From Dyella psychrodurans (GTDB lineage: Bacteria > Pseudomonadota > Gammaproteobacteria > Xanthomonadales > Rhodanobacteraceae): a stretch of 64,000 nucleotides of DNA. Under the pieces are notes generated by a model. It was not told the DNA's origin. It made no database searches and saw only the letters and a program-made list of their open reading frames with translations. Positions 43,308-55,218 of this stretch are shown here, piece after piece (position 1 is the stretch's first letter; every line of letters begins with the position of its first letter). The stretch covers positions 124,001-188,000 of the forward strand of contig NZ_QRBF01000003.1 of NCBI RefSeq assembly GCF_003363265.1. Reading direction: 5' to 3'. A program made the position numbers and the translations under genes.

Positions 43308-43958
43308 ATGAATGCCGCCTCATCTTCAAACCTGCTCCCGCAGCCGCTGCGCCAGCTGGCGGGTCGCGCGCTGGAAACCGCGCTCAATCATGTGATGTCG
43401 CTCGATCCGGATACCCAGGCGAAACTCGCCACGCTCGAAGGCCGAAGCGTACAGCTGCAGCTTCGCGGGCTCGATCTTGCGCTCGCCGTGACGGTGGAAC
43501 AGAACCGGCTGAAAGTAGGTCCTGCGCCAGAATCGAGTGATCTGCGCGTGGCCGCCACGCCGGGCAGCCTGCTGTCGATGCTGCTGAGCCGGCACAGCGA
43601 CAGCGTGTCGCCGGGCAAAGTGGAGATTGCCGGCGACGCCGAGCTCGCACGACGACTGGAAAAACTCGCCAGCGGCTTCGCCCCCGATTTCGAGGAAGCC
43701 TTCACGCGCACCTTCGGCGACGTGCTGGGTGTGCCCGTCGCCAAGGCCGTACGCAGCGGCCTTGCGCACGCACGCGACACCGCGACCCATCTCAGCCAGG
43801 ACGGCGCCGCGTGGCTGCGCGATGAATCGCGCATGGCGCTGGCGCCCGGCGAAGTCGAAGCGTTTCTCGACGACGTGGATCAATTGCGCGAACGCACGGA
43901 ACGCCTTGATGCGCGCCTCGCGCGTCTGGAACGTGCACGCCGGGGAACGACTCCGTGA
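43308..43958 (+). CDS. ubiJ: UbiJ, ubiquinone biosynthesis accessory factor (SCP2 domain)
   Basis: 216 residues. SCP2 lipid-binding domain at the N-terminus (ALNHVMSLDPDTQAKLATLEGRSVQLQL) and a C-terminal coiled coil (VDQLRERTERLDARLARLERARRG). Scaffold of the soluble Ubi complex. Stop overlaps the ubiB start (GTGA), the usual ubiJ-ubiB linkage. Confidence 0.9.
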   Translation: MNAASSSNLLPQPLRQLAGRALETALNHVMSLDPDTQAKLATLEGRSVQLQLRGLDLALAVTVEQNRLKVGPAPESSDLRVAATPGSLLSMLLSRHSDSVSPGKVEIAGDAELARRLEKLASGFAPDFEEAFTRTFGDVLGVPVAKAVRSGLAHARDTATHLSQDGAAWLRDESRMALAPGEVEAFLDDVDQLRERTERLDARLARLERARRGTTP

Positions 43959-45601
43959 CGCCGCTGAAAGCCGTGCCGGGCTTGCTGCGTGTTGCTGTGG
44001 TGCTGTTGCGCTACCGGCTGGACGAACTGGTCGACGCGACGCATCTCTTCCGCCCGCTCAAGCTGGTGCGTCCGATGCTGGGACGTCCGGTTGTCGACGT
44101 GCGCCCCTTGTCGCGTGGCGCACGCATTCGGCTGGCCCTGAACGAACTCGGCCCGATCTTCGTCAAGGCCGGCCAGGTGCTTTCGACGCGCCGCGATCTG
44201 GTTCCCGGCGATATCGCCGACGAGCTTGCGCTGCTTCAGGACCAGGTGCCGCCGTTTCCTGGCGACCAGGCACGCGACACTATCCAGCGCGAACTCAAGG
44301 CGCCGATCGACACGCTGTATGCGAGTTTCGATCCGACACCGCTGGCGTCCGCATCGATCGCGCAGGTACACGCCGCGACGCTGAAAGGCGGACACGCCGT
44401 CGTGGTGAAGGTGTTGCGCCCGCGCATCGAGGAACGCATCGCGCGTGACGTGCGTCTTCTGCATTCGCTCGGCGAACTGGCCCAGCGCTGGCATCCCAAC
44501 GCGGACAAGATCCGCCCCCTCGACGTGGTGACCGAAGTCGAGAAGATGCTGGAGAACGAGCTGGATCTGCAGCGGGAAGGTGCCAGTGCCAGCCTGCTGC
44601 GCCGCAATTTCGCCAGCGGCGTCGACATGTACGTGCCGGAAGTCTTTTGGGATTTCACCACGGCGAAAGTGCTGACGCTCGAACGCGTATCCGGCGTGAG
44701 CTGCGACGACATCATCGCCATCGATGCGGCGGGAATCGATCGCAAGAAGCTCGCCGCGAAGGGAGTTCGCCTGTTCTACGAACAGGTGTTCCGCGACAAC
44801 TTCTTCCACGCCGATGCGCACCCGGGCAACATCTGGGTCGATCCCACGCGTATCGACGAACCGCGCTTCATCGCGCTGGATTTCGGCATCATGGGTTCGC
44901 TGCCGGAAGCGGATCAATACTGGCTGGCGCAGAATTTCATCGCACTGTTCGAGCGCGATTATGCGCGCATCGCCAAGCTGCACATCGACGCCGGCTGGAT
45001 GCCCGCCAGCATCCGGGTGGACGAATTGGAAGCGGCCGTACGCACCGTGTGCGAGCCGTACTTCACGCGTCCGCTGTCGCAGATCTCGCTGGCCGAGCTG
45101 GTGGTGAAGCTTTTCCAGACCGCACGGCGGTTCGAGCTCACCGTGCAGCCGCAGCTCATTCTGCTGCAGAAAACCCTGCTCAATATCGAGGGCGTGGGTC
45201 GCATGCTCGATCCGGACATCGATATCTGGGCGGTGGCGCATCCCGTGCTCAAGCGCATTCTGCGCGAGCGTTACAGCCCGCTGCGCACGCTGCGCGAGAT
45301 CCGCAAGCGCGTGCCAGAGTGGTTCCACAACGCGCCCCAGCTTCCGGAACTGGTGCGCAACGCGTTGCGTCAGGCGGCCGTCGGCGAGCAGCGCATGCTG
45401 GCCGATGCGGAAGAACTCATGCATCAGCGCCATCTCGTGCGCCGCATGCTTGGCGTGATCGGCGGCGGACTGTTTGGTACGACGCTGATCATCTGCGCCA
45501 CGGTGATGTGGACGTTCGCTCCGCAGCATGGCATCTGGCCGCCGGTGTGCGTAGGCGGAGTTGGCGTGCTTTCGTTTGCGCTCGCGTGGTTGCGCCGATA
45601 A
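43955..45601 (+). CDS. ubiB: UbiB, ABC1/ADCK atypical kinase for ubiquinone synthesis
   Basis: 548 residues. Kinase-like ABC1 domain: KxGQ-type signature GPIFVKAGQVLSTRRDLVP near 65-83, Ala-rich loop ASASIAQVHAA near 130, VVVKVLRP, catalytic FHADAHPGN near 284-292, DFG near 310. Two C-terminal membrane helices (about 492-545). ATPase helping extract prenyl-lipid intermediates from the membrane. Confidence 0.95.
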   Translation: MTPLKAVPGLLRVAVVLLRYRLDELVDATHLFRPLKLVRPMLGRPVVDVRPLSRGARIRLALNELGPIFVKAGQVLSTRRDLVPGDIADELALLQDQVPPFPGDQARDTIQRELKAPIDTLYASFDPTPLASASIAQVHAATLKGGHAVVVKVLRPRIEERIARDVRLLHSLGELAQRWHPNADKIRPLDVVTEVEKMLENELDLQREGASASLLRRNFASGVDMYVPEVFWDFTTAKVLTLERVSGVSCDDIIAIDAAGIDRKKLAAKGVRLFYEQVFRDNFFHADAHPGNIWVDPTRIDEPRFIALDFGIMGSLPEADQYWLAQNFIALFERDYARIAKLHIDAGWMPASIRVDELEAAVRTVCEPYFTRPLSQISLAELVVKLFQTARRFELTVQPQLILLQKTLLNIEGVGRMLDPDIDIWAVAHPVLKRILRERYSPLRTLREIRKRVPEWFHNAPQLPELVRNALRQAAVGEQRMLADAEELMHQRHLVRRMLGVIGGGLFGTTLIICATVMWTFAPQHGIWPPVCVGGVGVLSFALAWLRR

Positions 45602-45652
45602 TGCCCTCTCTCCTTCCCCTGCAAGGCAGGGCAGGGAGCAGGCGATGCACTG

Positions 45653-46381
45653 ATGCTTGAAATTCTTTATCAGGACGATGCACTCATTGCGGTGAACAAG
45701 CCCGCAGGGCTGGCCGTGCACCGCTCCAAGATGGTCGGCAACGCGGAGACCTTTCTCATCGATGTCCTGCGCGAACAGGTGGGCGGTATCGTATATCTGG
45801 CCCATCGCCTGGATCGCGCCACCAGCGGCGTGCTGCTGATTGCGCGATCCACGGAAGTCGCCGCCGCGCTGGGCGAGCAGTTCATGGGGCGCGATGTGCA
45901 CAAGCAATACCTGGCTGTCGTGCGCGGCTGGCCGGAGCCCACGGAAGGTGTGGTCGACTACGCGTTGCCGGGTTCGCGCGAGACCGGTCCGCGGCGCGAA
46001 GCACGTACCGCTTACCAGCGACTGGCTACGGTCGAAGTACCTATCGCACTGGGGCGCTATCCGCAGCAGCGTTATGCGCTGGTGCTGGCCGAACCTGAAA
46101 GCGGACGCTTTCGCCAGATCCGCAAGCACATGGCGCATATCCATCACCCGGTGATCGGCGACTGCCAGCACGGGCGCGGCGATCACAATCGTCTCTACAA
46201 GCAATACTTCAGTTGCCACCGCATGCTGCTGCATGCCTGGCGCCTGCGGTTTCGCCATCCGGTGGATGGCAGGCCGATGGAGCTGGAGGCGCCCCTGGAC
46301 GATGCTTATCGCGGGCTGCTGGCGCGCTTTGGCTGGCAGCTGCCCATGGACCAGTCCATAAGCCTCGCGCCGACCAGCTAA
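45653..46381 (+). CDS. truC: tRNA pseudouridine(65) synthase TruC
   Basis: 242 residues, RluA family. Catalytic HRLDRATSG near 51-59 with Asp54. No S4 domain, matching TruC, and short FRQIRKHMAHIHHPVIGD segment. Modifies U65 of tRNA-Ile and tRNA-Asp. Fifty bases after ubiB, with GC-rich repeats CCCTGC / GCAGGG between. Confidence 0.9.
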   Translation: MLEILYQDDALIAVNKPAGLAVHRSKMVGNAETFLIDVLREQVGGIVYLAHRLDRATSGVLLIARSTEVAAALGEQFMGRDVHKQYLAVVRGWPEPTEGVVDYALPGSRETGPRREARTAYQRLATVEVPIALGRYPQQRYALVLAEPESGRFRQIRKHMAHIHHPVIGDCQHGRGDHNRLYKQYFSCHRMLLHAWRLRFRHPVDGRPMELEAPLDDAYRGLLARFGWQLPMDQSISLAPTS

Positions 46382-46382
46382 A

Positions 46383-46814
46383 ATGCGCGGCATGTTGCCC
46401 GTAAGCCCATCCATCGTCCTACCGGAATCCGAGCTGGTCGTGCGCTTTTTGCGCGCCGACGGGCCCGGCGGCCAGCACGTAAACCGCACCGAGAGCGCGG
46501 TCGAACTGCGTTTCGACGTGCTGAACTCGCCTTCGCTACCCGACGACGTGCGGGCAAGGCTGCTTGCGCGTCGCGATCGGCGTCTTACCGACGAAGGCGT
46601 GCTGGTGATCCAGGCACGCCGTTTTCGCGACCAGGGCCGCAACCGCGACGACGCACGCGAACGCCTGGTGGACATCCTGCGTGGCGCACTGCAAGCGCCC
46701 AAGAAACGCATTGCCACCAAGCCCACTCGCGCATCGAAACAGCGTCGCCTGGAAAGCAAGCAGTCGCGTGCAAAACTCAAGCAGACCCGTTCGCGCTCCT
46801 GGAGCCACGAGTGA
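46383..46814 (+). CDS. arfB: alternative ribosome-rescue factor ArfB (peptidyl-tRNA hydrolase)
   Basis: 143 residues (140 if ATG 46392 is used, the E. coli length). Release-factor-like GPGGQHVNRTESAVELRF near 27-44 with catalytic GGQ at 29-31, and a long basic C-terminal helix (KKRIATKPTRASKQRRLESKQ) that probes the empty mRNA channel. Frees ribosomes stalled on messages lacking a stop. Confidence 0.92.
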   Translation: MRGMLPVSPSIVLPESELVVRFLRADGPGGQHVNRTESAVELRFDVLNSPSLPDDVRARLLARRDRRLTDEGVLVIQARRFRDQGRNRDDARERLVDILRGALQAPKKRIATKPTRASKQRRLESKQSRAKLKQTRSRSWSHE

Positions 46815-47404
46815 GCCAACCCATTCTTCCGGCGATACCGGCGCAAGCCCCGAGACTTAACAGCCGCTTTTGGCCATGGTTGATGCGCAGCCTGCTGCGT
46901 CTCTCCGGCTGGCGCCTGCTCGGCGAGCTACCGAATCTGCCGAAAGTGATCATCATCGGCGCGCCGCACTCTTCGTACTGGGACGGCGTGTGGGGACTGA
47001 TGATGAAGATCGGCCTCGGCGTCAACATCAACATCATGATCAAGCGCGAAGTGCTGGACGGGCCGCTTGGCATCATCCTGCGTCCGATCGGATTGATTCC
47101 CATCAACCGCAGCGCAGCGTTGAACGTCGTCGACCAGATGGTGCAGCGCTTCAAGGATCACGAGCAGATGTGGCTGGGCATTACGCCGGAAGGCACGCGC
47201 AAGCACGTCAAGCACTGGAAATCGGGCTTTCTGCGCATCGCGCACGACGCGAACGTGCCGATCCAGACGCTATTCATCGACTACCCCAGCAGGACATTCA
47301 CGCTCGGACCGCTCATCCGCGCAAGCGACGACCATGAGGCCGATATGGCGACGATTCGCGCGATGTTTCGCCCTTATCGCGGCAAGCACCGCAATACTGA
47401 ATAA
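46811..47404 (+). CDS. lysophospholipid / 1-acylglycerol-3-phosphate acyltransferase-like protein
   Basis: 197 residues, GTG start overlapping the arfB stop. PlsC-like acyltransferase: block I PHSSYWDG with H53-x4-D58, block III TPEGTRK near 124-130. Short of full-length PlsC (about 245) and lacks an evident N-terminal helix, which fits the small COG-type 'acyltransferase family' proteins. Acyl acceptor unknown. Confidence 0.85.
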   Translation: MSQPILPAIPAQAPRLNSRFWPWLMRSLLRLSGWRLLGELPNLPKVIIIGAPHSSYWDGVWGLMMKIGLGVNINIMIKREVLDGPLGIILRPIGLIPINRSAALNVVDQMVQRFKDHEQMWLGITPEGTRKHVKHWKSGFLRIAHDANVPIQTLFIDYPSRTFTLGPLIRASDDHEADMATIRAMFRPYRGKHRNTE

Positions 47405-47491
47405 CTTCTCGGTATTGCGGCTATAGCGTTCACAGCGGGCGGCGCTAGAAACCTTAAGCCCGAAGTTGCGTGCCTATTCCTCGAGAAATCG

Positions 47492-47953
47492 CTATGTCTC
47501 ATCCGGGAATAGCGACGCGTATGACGGGTCCGCATGCTCCCACTGTGCTTTCTTCTCGACGAGATATGAACGCACCTGCTCCAACGCCACGTCAGGCGGA
47601 ATGTTGATCGCGATATACGTGGGCTTGGCTCCCTCGTAGCTGCAGCCGAGTGCTACCAGCTCATGAAGAATTTCATGTGAGGCGTTGCCTGGAGACGCGG
47701 GCGAATCAAAGATGATCCGGATCGTTCGATTGCCGGATTTTTCGATCACGGCCTGAAACGTTGGAAAGCCCTCTTGCGCATCGTAGGGCGCAAGAACGAT
47801 GTCTTCCCATGAAACACCATAAGCAAAGAACGGCGAATTGCAGAGCTTGTATCGATCGTTACCAAGCGGTGTAGCCCAGAGCGTTTCGACGGTGGCGTCA
47901 CCGTCATCGTCCGGCACACGAAAAAGCACTTTGGCTGTAGCGTCATGGCTCAT
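47492..47953 (-). CDS. DUF4265 domain protein
   Basis: 153 residues, no signal peptide. Matches the DUF4265 pattern: ETLWATPLGNDRYKLCNSPFFAYGVSWEDIVLA near 23-55 and the C-terminal YLVEKKAQWEHADPSY. Function unknown; in some bacteria such genes lie near contact-dependent toxin or defence islands, but no such genes are beside this one. Confidence 0.8.
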   Translation of the reverse strand: MSHDATAKVLFRVPDDDGDATVETLWATPLGNDRYKLCNSPFFAYGVSWEDIVLAPYDAQEGFPTFQAVIEKSGNRTIRIIFDSPASPGNASHEILHELVALGCSYEGAKPTYIAINIPPDVALEQVRSYLVEKKAQWEHADPSYASLFPDET

Positions 47954-48051
47954 GCTGTATCACCACCCTTCGGATAGATGACAGCCGGTTATACCTCTTT
48001 TTCGTTTCACCGAAAGAGATGACTACCCGTCCATATCGCGCGACTTCGGCA

Positions 48052-49092
48052 TCAGCGTTCGGAGTGCCCCGATTCGTCATAGTCGCGATGCGTCAGTAAA
48101 CCGGGACGTATCAGATCAATGAAGTTGCGCGCTTCCGTGGTAAGAAATTTGCCCTTGCGCATCACCACGCCGTAGCTGCGCTGCGGGAAGTATTGGCGCA
48201 TGTTGCGCACGGCAAGTCGCCCGCGATCCGCGTCGGTGATGCAAATGCCGGTGACGATGGAAATTCCCAGACCCATCGCCACGTATTCCTTGATCACCTC
48301 CCAGCCGCCGACTTCGATCGCGACCTGATACGGCACCTGGCGCTGCTGGAACACCAGATCCACCAGTCGATAGGTGGACAGGCGTTGCGGTGGAAGGATC
48401 AGGCCGTAGGGCGAGAGGTCCTCCAATGTCACGCTTTCCTTTCGCGCGAGCGGATGATCGGGCGGCGTGATCAGCATCGGGTCGTAGTGATAGACCGGTG
48501 CCCAGGCGATGTCGTTGGGCACATCGAGCATCGAGCCCACCGCGAAGTCGGCCTCGTCCGCGCGTAAGAGCGCCATGCCGTCCTTGCCGGTGACATTGGC
48601 CAATTGAAGCTGCACCGCCGGGAAGCGCTCGCGATAGCGCCTCACCAGCTCGGGCAGCAGGTACTGGATGGTCGAGCTGCCGGCCGCGATGGTAAGCCGG
48701 CCTGTCTGCAGACCTTTTATCTTGGTCTGAAAGTCGCGATCGAGGTTTTCCCAGCCTTCCACCAGCGGGCGTGCCAGCTCGTAAAGCGCTTCGCCCGCAT
48801 CGGTGAGGTTGATGCGGCGCCGGGTGCGCTGGAGCAATTCCACGCCCAGCTCGCGTTCCAGCGCCTGCAATTGCAGGCTGATCGAGGGCTGCGAGAGATA
48901 CAGCGATTCGGCGGCGCGGCTGAGGGTGCCCAGTTTCACCGTGGCGACGAAGGCCCGCATCTGCTTCAGCCGGTTGCCTTTGTAGTAGTAGCGGCTGGCG
49001 TCGCCGGCCGGTTCAGCGCTCTTTTGCACCCGCCGCGAGGGTTTCGCCGCGGGCTTTTTTGTCATGTTCGGCTTTCGGTCAGGCGTTTTCAT
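48052..49092 (-). CDS. LysR-family regulator (CysB-like architecture), divergent from aceBA
   Basis: 346 residues. A basic 35-residue N-terminal extension, then helix-turn-helix LKQMRAFVATVKLGTLSRAAESLYLSQPSISLQLQALEREL and a periplasmic-binding-like effector domain. The C-terminus is Arg/His rich. Divergent from malate synthase by 124 bases, so it very likely controls the glyoxylate shunt. A LysR-type box lies just before its start. Confidence 0.88.
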   Translation of the reverse strand: MKTPDRKPNMTKKPAAKPSRRVQKSAEPAGDASRYYYKGNRLKQMRAFVATVKLGTLSRAAESLYLSQPSISLQLQALERELGVELLQRTRRRINLTDAGEALYELARPLVEGWENLDRDFQTKIKGLQTGRLTIAAGSSTIQYLLPELVRRYRERFPAVQLQLANVTGKDGMALLRADEADFAVGSMLDVPNDIAWAPVYHYDPMLITPPDHPLARKESVTLEDLSPYGLILPPQRLSTYRLVDLVFQQRQVPYQVAIEVGGWEVIKEYVAMGLGISIVTGICITDADRGRLAVRNMRQYFPQRSYGVVMRKGKFLTTEARNFIDLIRPGLLTHRDYDESGHSER

Positions 49093-49105
49093 GACAGTTA
49101 ACTCA

Positions 49106-49136
49106 ATACGTTAGCGTATGTATTGACATTTATAAT
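49106..49136 (+). promoter_or_regulatory. aceB promoter with LysR-type box
   Basis: ATAC-N6-GTAT (49106-49119), the LysR-regulator motif, overlaps a poor -35 and is followed by a perfect -10 TATAAT (49131-49136): an activator-dependent promoter layout for aceB. It also lies 14 bases before the regulator's own start. Confidence 0.45.
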
Positions 49137-49215
49137 ATCAAGAATTGAAACATTTATTTTGTCAAATCGAAGATAGATCACTAGCTTCTGCCCCAAGCCC
49201 AAGGTGGAGAAGCAC

Positions 49216-50811
<1,596 letters not shown>

Positions 50812-50845
50812 TCGCGCGTACCGAAACACTCACGGAGTACACGAC

Positions 50846-52141
50846 ATGAAAAACACACTGCCCACCGCCGAACAGATTTCGCTGGACTGGAAGAACAACC
50901 CGCGCTGGGCCGGCATCCGGCGCAACTACAGCGCCGAGGACGTGGCGCGTTTGCGCGGCACTGTGAATGTCGAGCATTCGCTTGCGCGCCGTGGCGCGGA
51001 GCGCTTGTGGAAATCGCTGCACAAGGAAGATTTCGTCAATGCGCTCGGCGCCCTCACCGGCAACCAGGCCATGCAGCAGGTGAAGGCCGGACTGCAGGCG
51101 ATTTATCTCAGTGGCTGGCAGGTTGCCGCGGATGCGAATGTCGCCGGCGAGATGTATCCGGACCAGTCGCTGTATCCGGCCAACTCGGTGCCGCTGGTGG
51201 TCAAGCGCATCAACAACACGCTGCTGCGCGCCGACCAATTGCATCATGCCGAAGGCAAGGACGACATCGACTGGATGGTGCCGATCGTGGCCGACGCGGA
51301 AGCGGGTTTCGGAGGTGTGCTCAATGCCTTCGAATTGATGAAGGCGATGATCGAAGCCGGCGCGAGTGGCGTGCATTTCGAGGATCAGCTGGCCTCGGTG
51401 AAGAAGTGCGGGCACATGGGCGGCAAGGTGCTGGTGCCCACGCGCGAGGCGGTGGACAAGTTGAATGCCGCGCGCCTCGCGGCAGACGTACTCGGCGTGC
51501 CGACCTTGCTCGTTGCACGCACTGATGCCGATGCCGCGGATCTCATCACCTCCGACATCGACGAGAACGACCAGCCGTTCACGACGGGTGAACGCACGGT
51601 GGAAGGTTTCTTCCGCGTTCGCGCCGGTCTCGATCAGGCAATCAGCCGTGGCCTGGCCTACGCGCCGTATGCCGATCTGGTGTGGTGCGAAACCAGCAAG
51701 CCCAACCTGGAAGAAGCGCGCAAGTTCGCCGAAGCGATCCACGCGAAATTTCCGGGCAAGCTGCTGGCCTACAATTGCTCGCCGAGCTTCAACTGGAAGA
51801 AGAATCTGGACGACGCCACCATCGCGAAGTTCCAGAAGGAGCTGGGCGCGATGGGTTACAAGTTCCAGTTCATCACGCTTGCGGGTTTCCACAGTCTCAA
51901 CTACGGCATGTTCGATCTGGCGCACGGTTATGCGCGCCGCCAGATGAGCGCGTTCGTCGAGCTGCAGGAGAAGGAGTTCGCCGCCGCCGAACGTGGCTTC
52001 ACCGCCGTGAAGCATCAACGCGAAGTGGGCACGGGCTACTTCGATGCCGTGACGCAGGCGATCCAGCAAGGTCAGTCGTCAACCACGGCGCTAAAGGGTT
52101 CGACCGAAGAAGCACAATTCCATCGCGCCAGCGCTGCCTAA
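50846..52141 (+). CDS. aceA: isocitrate lyase
   Basis: 431 residues. Splits isocitrate to glyoxylate and succinate. Catalytic signature [13 protein letters not shown] near 186-198 with Cys188, [15 protein letters not shown] metal site, [13 protein letters not shown]. No aceK (isocitrate dehydrogenase kinase) follows; comM comes next on the other strand. Confidence 0.98.
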   Translation: MKNTLPTAEQISLDWKNNPRWAGIRRNYSAEDVARLRGTVNVEHSLARRGAERLWKSLHKEDFVNALGALTGNQAMQQVKAGLQAIYLSGWQVAADANVAGEMYPDQSLYPANSVPLVVKRINNTLLRADQLHHAEGKDDIDWMVPIVADAEAGFGGVLNAFELMKAMIEAGASGVHFEDQLASVKKCGHMGGKVLVPTREAVDKLNAARLAADVLGVPTLLVARTDADAADLITSDIDENDQPFTTGERTVEGFFRVRAGLDQAISRGLAYAPYADLVWCETSKPNLEEARKFAEAIHAKFPGKLLAYNCSPSFNWKKNLDDATIAKFQKELGAMGYKFQFITLAGFHSLNYGMFDLAHGYARRQMSAFVELQEKEFAAAERGFTAVKHQREVGTGYFDAVTQAIQQGQSSTTALKGSTEEAQFHRASAA

Positions 52142-52154
52142 AAAGCAGCCACAC

Positions 52155-52180
52155 ACCCTCCCCTGCTAGCGGGGGAGGGT
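52155..52180. terminator. hairpin between aceA and comM
   Basis: ACCCTCCCC / GGGGAGGGT, 9 pairs, 8-base loop, in the convergent gap. GC-rich, no T tract; resembles the CCCTCCC-type repeats frequent in xanthomonads. Confidence 0.5.
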
Positions 52181-52236
52181 CGAGCTGCGCACACAGTCAT
52201 TCGATCGCCGCGCGCAGATAGAAAATCTGCCGGCAC

Positions 52237-53751
52237 TTAATCGGAAACCAGCGACAACCGCCGATATTGCAACGCCTCGGCAAGATGCGTGAGATCGAGC
52301 GCCGCAGCACCGTTGTCGAGATCTGCAATGGTACGCGCCACACGTAGCGTTCGATGGTACGCACGCGCAGACAAACCCAGACGCTCCAGCGCACTATCGA
52401 ACCAGCGACGCTCGCTCGGCCCCAACGCGCAATCGCGTTCCAGTTCACGCGTACTGATCTCGGCATTGGGCCTTCCGGCGCGCGCCAGCGCATGCTGACG
52501 CGCACGAATGACGCGCGCGCGCACAGTGGCCGAGTCTTCGTCGTGCACGCTGCGTGGCGCGCCCAGTTCCGCCAGCGGCACGGCAGGTACTTCCACGCAC
52601 AGGTCGATGCGATCGAGCAACGGACCGGAAATGCGCGAGCGGTAGCGCTGCACCTGATCGGGCGTACAACGGCAGCGTCGACGGGTATCGCCCGCATAAC
52701 CGCAAGGACACGGATTCATCGCCGCGACGAGCTGGAACTGCGCCGGAAACGTGAGCTGACGCGCGGCGCGCGAAATGAGGATCTCGCCCGACTCCATCGG
52801 TTCGCGCAGCACTTCGAGCACGTGCCGGCTAAACTCGGGAAGCTCGTCGAGGAAGAGCACGCCATTGTGCGCAAGCGAAATTTCGCCAGGCCTGGGTTGC
52901 GAGCCGCCACCGACCAGTGCCGCGGCGGAAGCGGTATGGTGAGGCGATCGAAATGGACGGTAGCGCCAGCGCGCGGGATCGACCGCCTGACCGGCTACCG
53001 ACATGACCGCGCACGTTTCCAGCGCCTCCGATTCGCTCATCGGGGGCAGGATGCCGGGCAGGCGTTCGGCCAGCATGGTCTTGCCGGTGCCGGGAGGCCC
53101 CATCAGCAACATGTGGTGACCGCCGACTGCGGCGATCTCCAGTGTTCGGCGCGCTTGCAGCTGTCCGCGCACGTCGATCAGATCGGGGCCACCATCGTCG
53201 TTGCTCAAGGTCAATGACGCTGCTGGCGGGGGTAATTCCTGCACACCGCGCAACCAGCCGCAGACATCGGTGAGCGTATCGGCCACGCGCACGTCGACTT
53301 CCGGAATCAGCGCCGCCTCTTCCGCGTTGGCACGCGGCACCACGACGCGGCGCCCGCGCGCCCGCGCGCGGAGCAGTGCCGGCAGCACGCCCGATACCGG
53401 ACGCAATTGCCCCGAAAGCGCCAACTCGCCAAGGAATTCGCAATCGTCGAGCTTCTCGCGCGGCACTTGGTGGCCTGCCGCAAGAATGCCGAGCGCAATA
53501 GCCAGATCGAAGCGGCCACCGTCCTTGGGCAGCTCGGCCGGCGCCAGGTTCACGGTGACCTTGCGGTTGGGGTACTCGAAGGCAGCGCTCTGGATGGCTA
53601 CACGCACGCGATCGCGTGCTTCTCGCACGGCGGCTTCGGGCAGGCCGACGATGCTGGTGCTGGGCAATCCACCGGAAAGATGCACCTCCACCATCACCTG
53701 CGGCGCGGCAACGCCTTCCTGGGCACGACTTAGCGTGACGGCCAGGCTCAT
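52237..53751 (-). CDS. comM: ComM / YifB family Mg-chelatase-like AAA+ ATPase
   Basis: 504 residues. Hexameric helicase promoting branch migration in natural transformation. N-terminal Lon-like domain MSLAVTLSRAQEGVAAPQVMVEVHLSGGLP; Walker A GPPGTGKTM; FRSPHHTAS; LDELPEFSR Walker B; four-Cys zinc region PCPCGYAGDTRRRCRC; C-terminal Mg-chelatase domain. Start 53751 matches the E. coli N-terminus; an upstream ATG at 53817 adds 22 poorly conserved residues. Confidence 0.93.
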   Translation of the reverse strand: MSLAVTLSRAQEGVAAPQVMVEVHLSGGLPSTSIVGLPEAAVREARDRVRVAIQSAAFEYPNRKVTVNLAPAELPKDGGRFDLAIALGILAAGHQVPREKLDDCEFLGELALSGQLRPVSGVLPALLRARARGRRVVVPRANAEEAALIPEVDVRVADTLTDVCGWLRGVQELPPPAASLTLSNDDGGPDLIDVRGQLQARRTLEIAAVGGHHMLLMGPPGTGKTMLAERLPGILPPMSESEALETCAVMSVAGQAVDPARWRYRPFRSPHHTASAAALVGGGSQPRPGEISLAHNGVLFLDELPEFSRHVLEVLREPMESGEILISRAARQLTFPAQFQLVAAMNPCPCGYAGDTRRRCRCTPDQVQRYRSRISGPLLDRIDLCVEVPAVPLAELGAPRSVHDEDSATVRARVIRARQHALARAGRPNAEISTRELERDCALGPSERRWFDSALERLGLSARAYHRTLRVARTIADLDNGAAALDLTHLAEALQYRRLSLVSD

Positions 53752-53896
53752 GGAAGGCGGGGGTGACGAAGTAGCGTCAGGGAGTCGCTGCTCAACCGGT
53801 CCATCGGACGACTCCATGTCATCGGGTGCGGAAAAAACGGCCGCCCCCGACTCCTTGGGGTGATGGTGACGAATCGGGGACGGCTACCGGAACTGG

Positions 53897-54154
53897 CTAT
53901 GTACCGCGAGGTGACATGCCGGTTTCCAGCTCCGCCACGCGTTTCTCGAGTTCCTCGACCCGGGCGCGGGTTCGCGCCAGCACTTGAGCCTGAACATCGA
54001 ATTCCTCTCGGGTAACTAGCTCGAGACGGCGCAGTCCTTGCGCCAGGATATCGCGAAAATTGGCGCGCAAATCCTTATGCGCGTCTGCCAGCCCTGGCGG
54101 TACCAACGAAACCAGTCGTTGAGCAATTTGATCGATATCCTGCCTGCCCGTCAT
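53897..54154 (-). CDS. ubiK: UbiK, ubiquinone biosynthesis accessory factor
   Basis: 85 residues from ATG 54154 with GAGGTG before it. BMFP domain: IDQIAQRLVSLVPPGLADAHKDLRANFRDILAQGLRRLELVTREEFDVQ, then a C-terminal coiled coil VLARTRARVEELEKRVAELE. Partner of UbiJ in aerobic ubiquinone synthesis. A longer in-frame opening to 54226 lacks a good ribosome site. Confidence 0.9.
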   Translation of the reverse strand: MTGRQDIDQIAQRLVSLVPPGLADAHKDLRANFRDILAQGLRRLELVTREEFDVQAQVLARTRARVEELEKRVAELETGMSPRGT

Positions 54155-54189
54155 GGTAGGCACCTCGAACTCGTCGGGGAAAAGTTTAA

Positions 54190-54678
<489 letters not shown>

Positions 54679-55218
54679 TCACTCCGCCAGCTCCGGCCGG
54701 TTGCGCACCAGGCGCTGGTGGTGAATCAAAAGACCCGCGTAATAGCAGATGTAATAACCCACGAAGAGTCCGAATATGGCTAGCGTCAGGGGACTCTGCC
54801 CCATCTCCGGCCCCTGGACGGGCGGCGTGACTCCGGTTGGATCCTGCATCTGGGGAAACAGGACTGAGAAGCGCCATAGCAATCGCCCCAGGAACAACAC
54901 GGTCACCAAGGCACCCACGTAGGGATTGGGCACATAGCAATCCCCTTTCACCGGGTCGATCGTGAAGCGGCTGAGGCGCAAGCCGACGAAACCCAGCACG
55001 AGTCCCGCCACCAGACCGCCACCGAGTCCACCCAGCAGTCGCAAGTCGTGCGTGGCGAAGCTTGCCGCCACGGCACAAAGCACGGAAAAGATGACGATGC
55101 GCACGATCATCCGCTTGCGCTGGATCGGCTGCGCGCCGAACTGCCGGCGCACACGCCGCCAGACCGCGAACACCAGCAGGGGAATCATGACCAGTGGTGC
55201 CGTGAGATGGGGTGCCAT
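54679..55218 (-). CDS. multi-pass membrane protein (DUF1453/CcdC-like)
   Basis: 179 residues, four or five hydrophobic segments (about 5-15, 36-52, 56-72, 98-115, 143-165). The opening LVMIPLLVFAVWRRVRRQFGAQPIQRKRM looks like DUF1453 / CcdC proteins, but the match is by eye. Starts at ATG 55218 or at in-frame ATGs 55269/55296. Convergent with PII, stop-to-stop. Confidence 0.6.
   Translation of the reverse strand: MAPHLTAPLVMIPLLVFAVWRRVRRQFGAQPIQRKRMIVRIVIFSVLCAVAASFATHDLRLLGGLGGGLVAGLVLGFVGLRLSRFTIDPVKGDCYVPNPYVGALVTVLFLGRLLWRFSVLFPQMQDPTGVTPPVQGPEMGQSPLTLAIFGLFVGYYICYYAGLLIHHQRLVRNRPELAE

Noticed and set aside
43880-46846. A 988-codon open frame on the minus strand opposite ubiB, truC and arfB
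   Set aside because: Spans three clear plus-strand genes with overlapping starts and stops; no motif in the antisense product.
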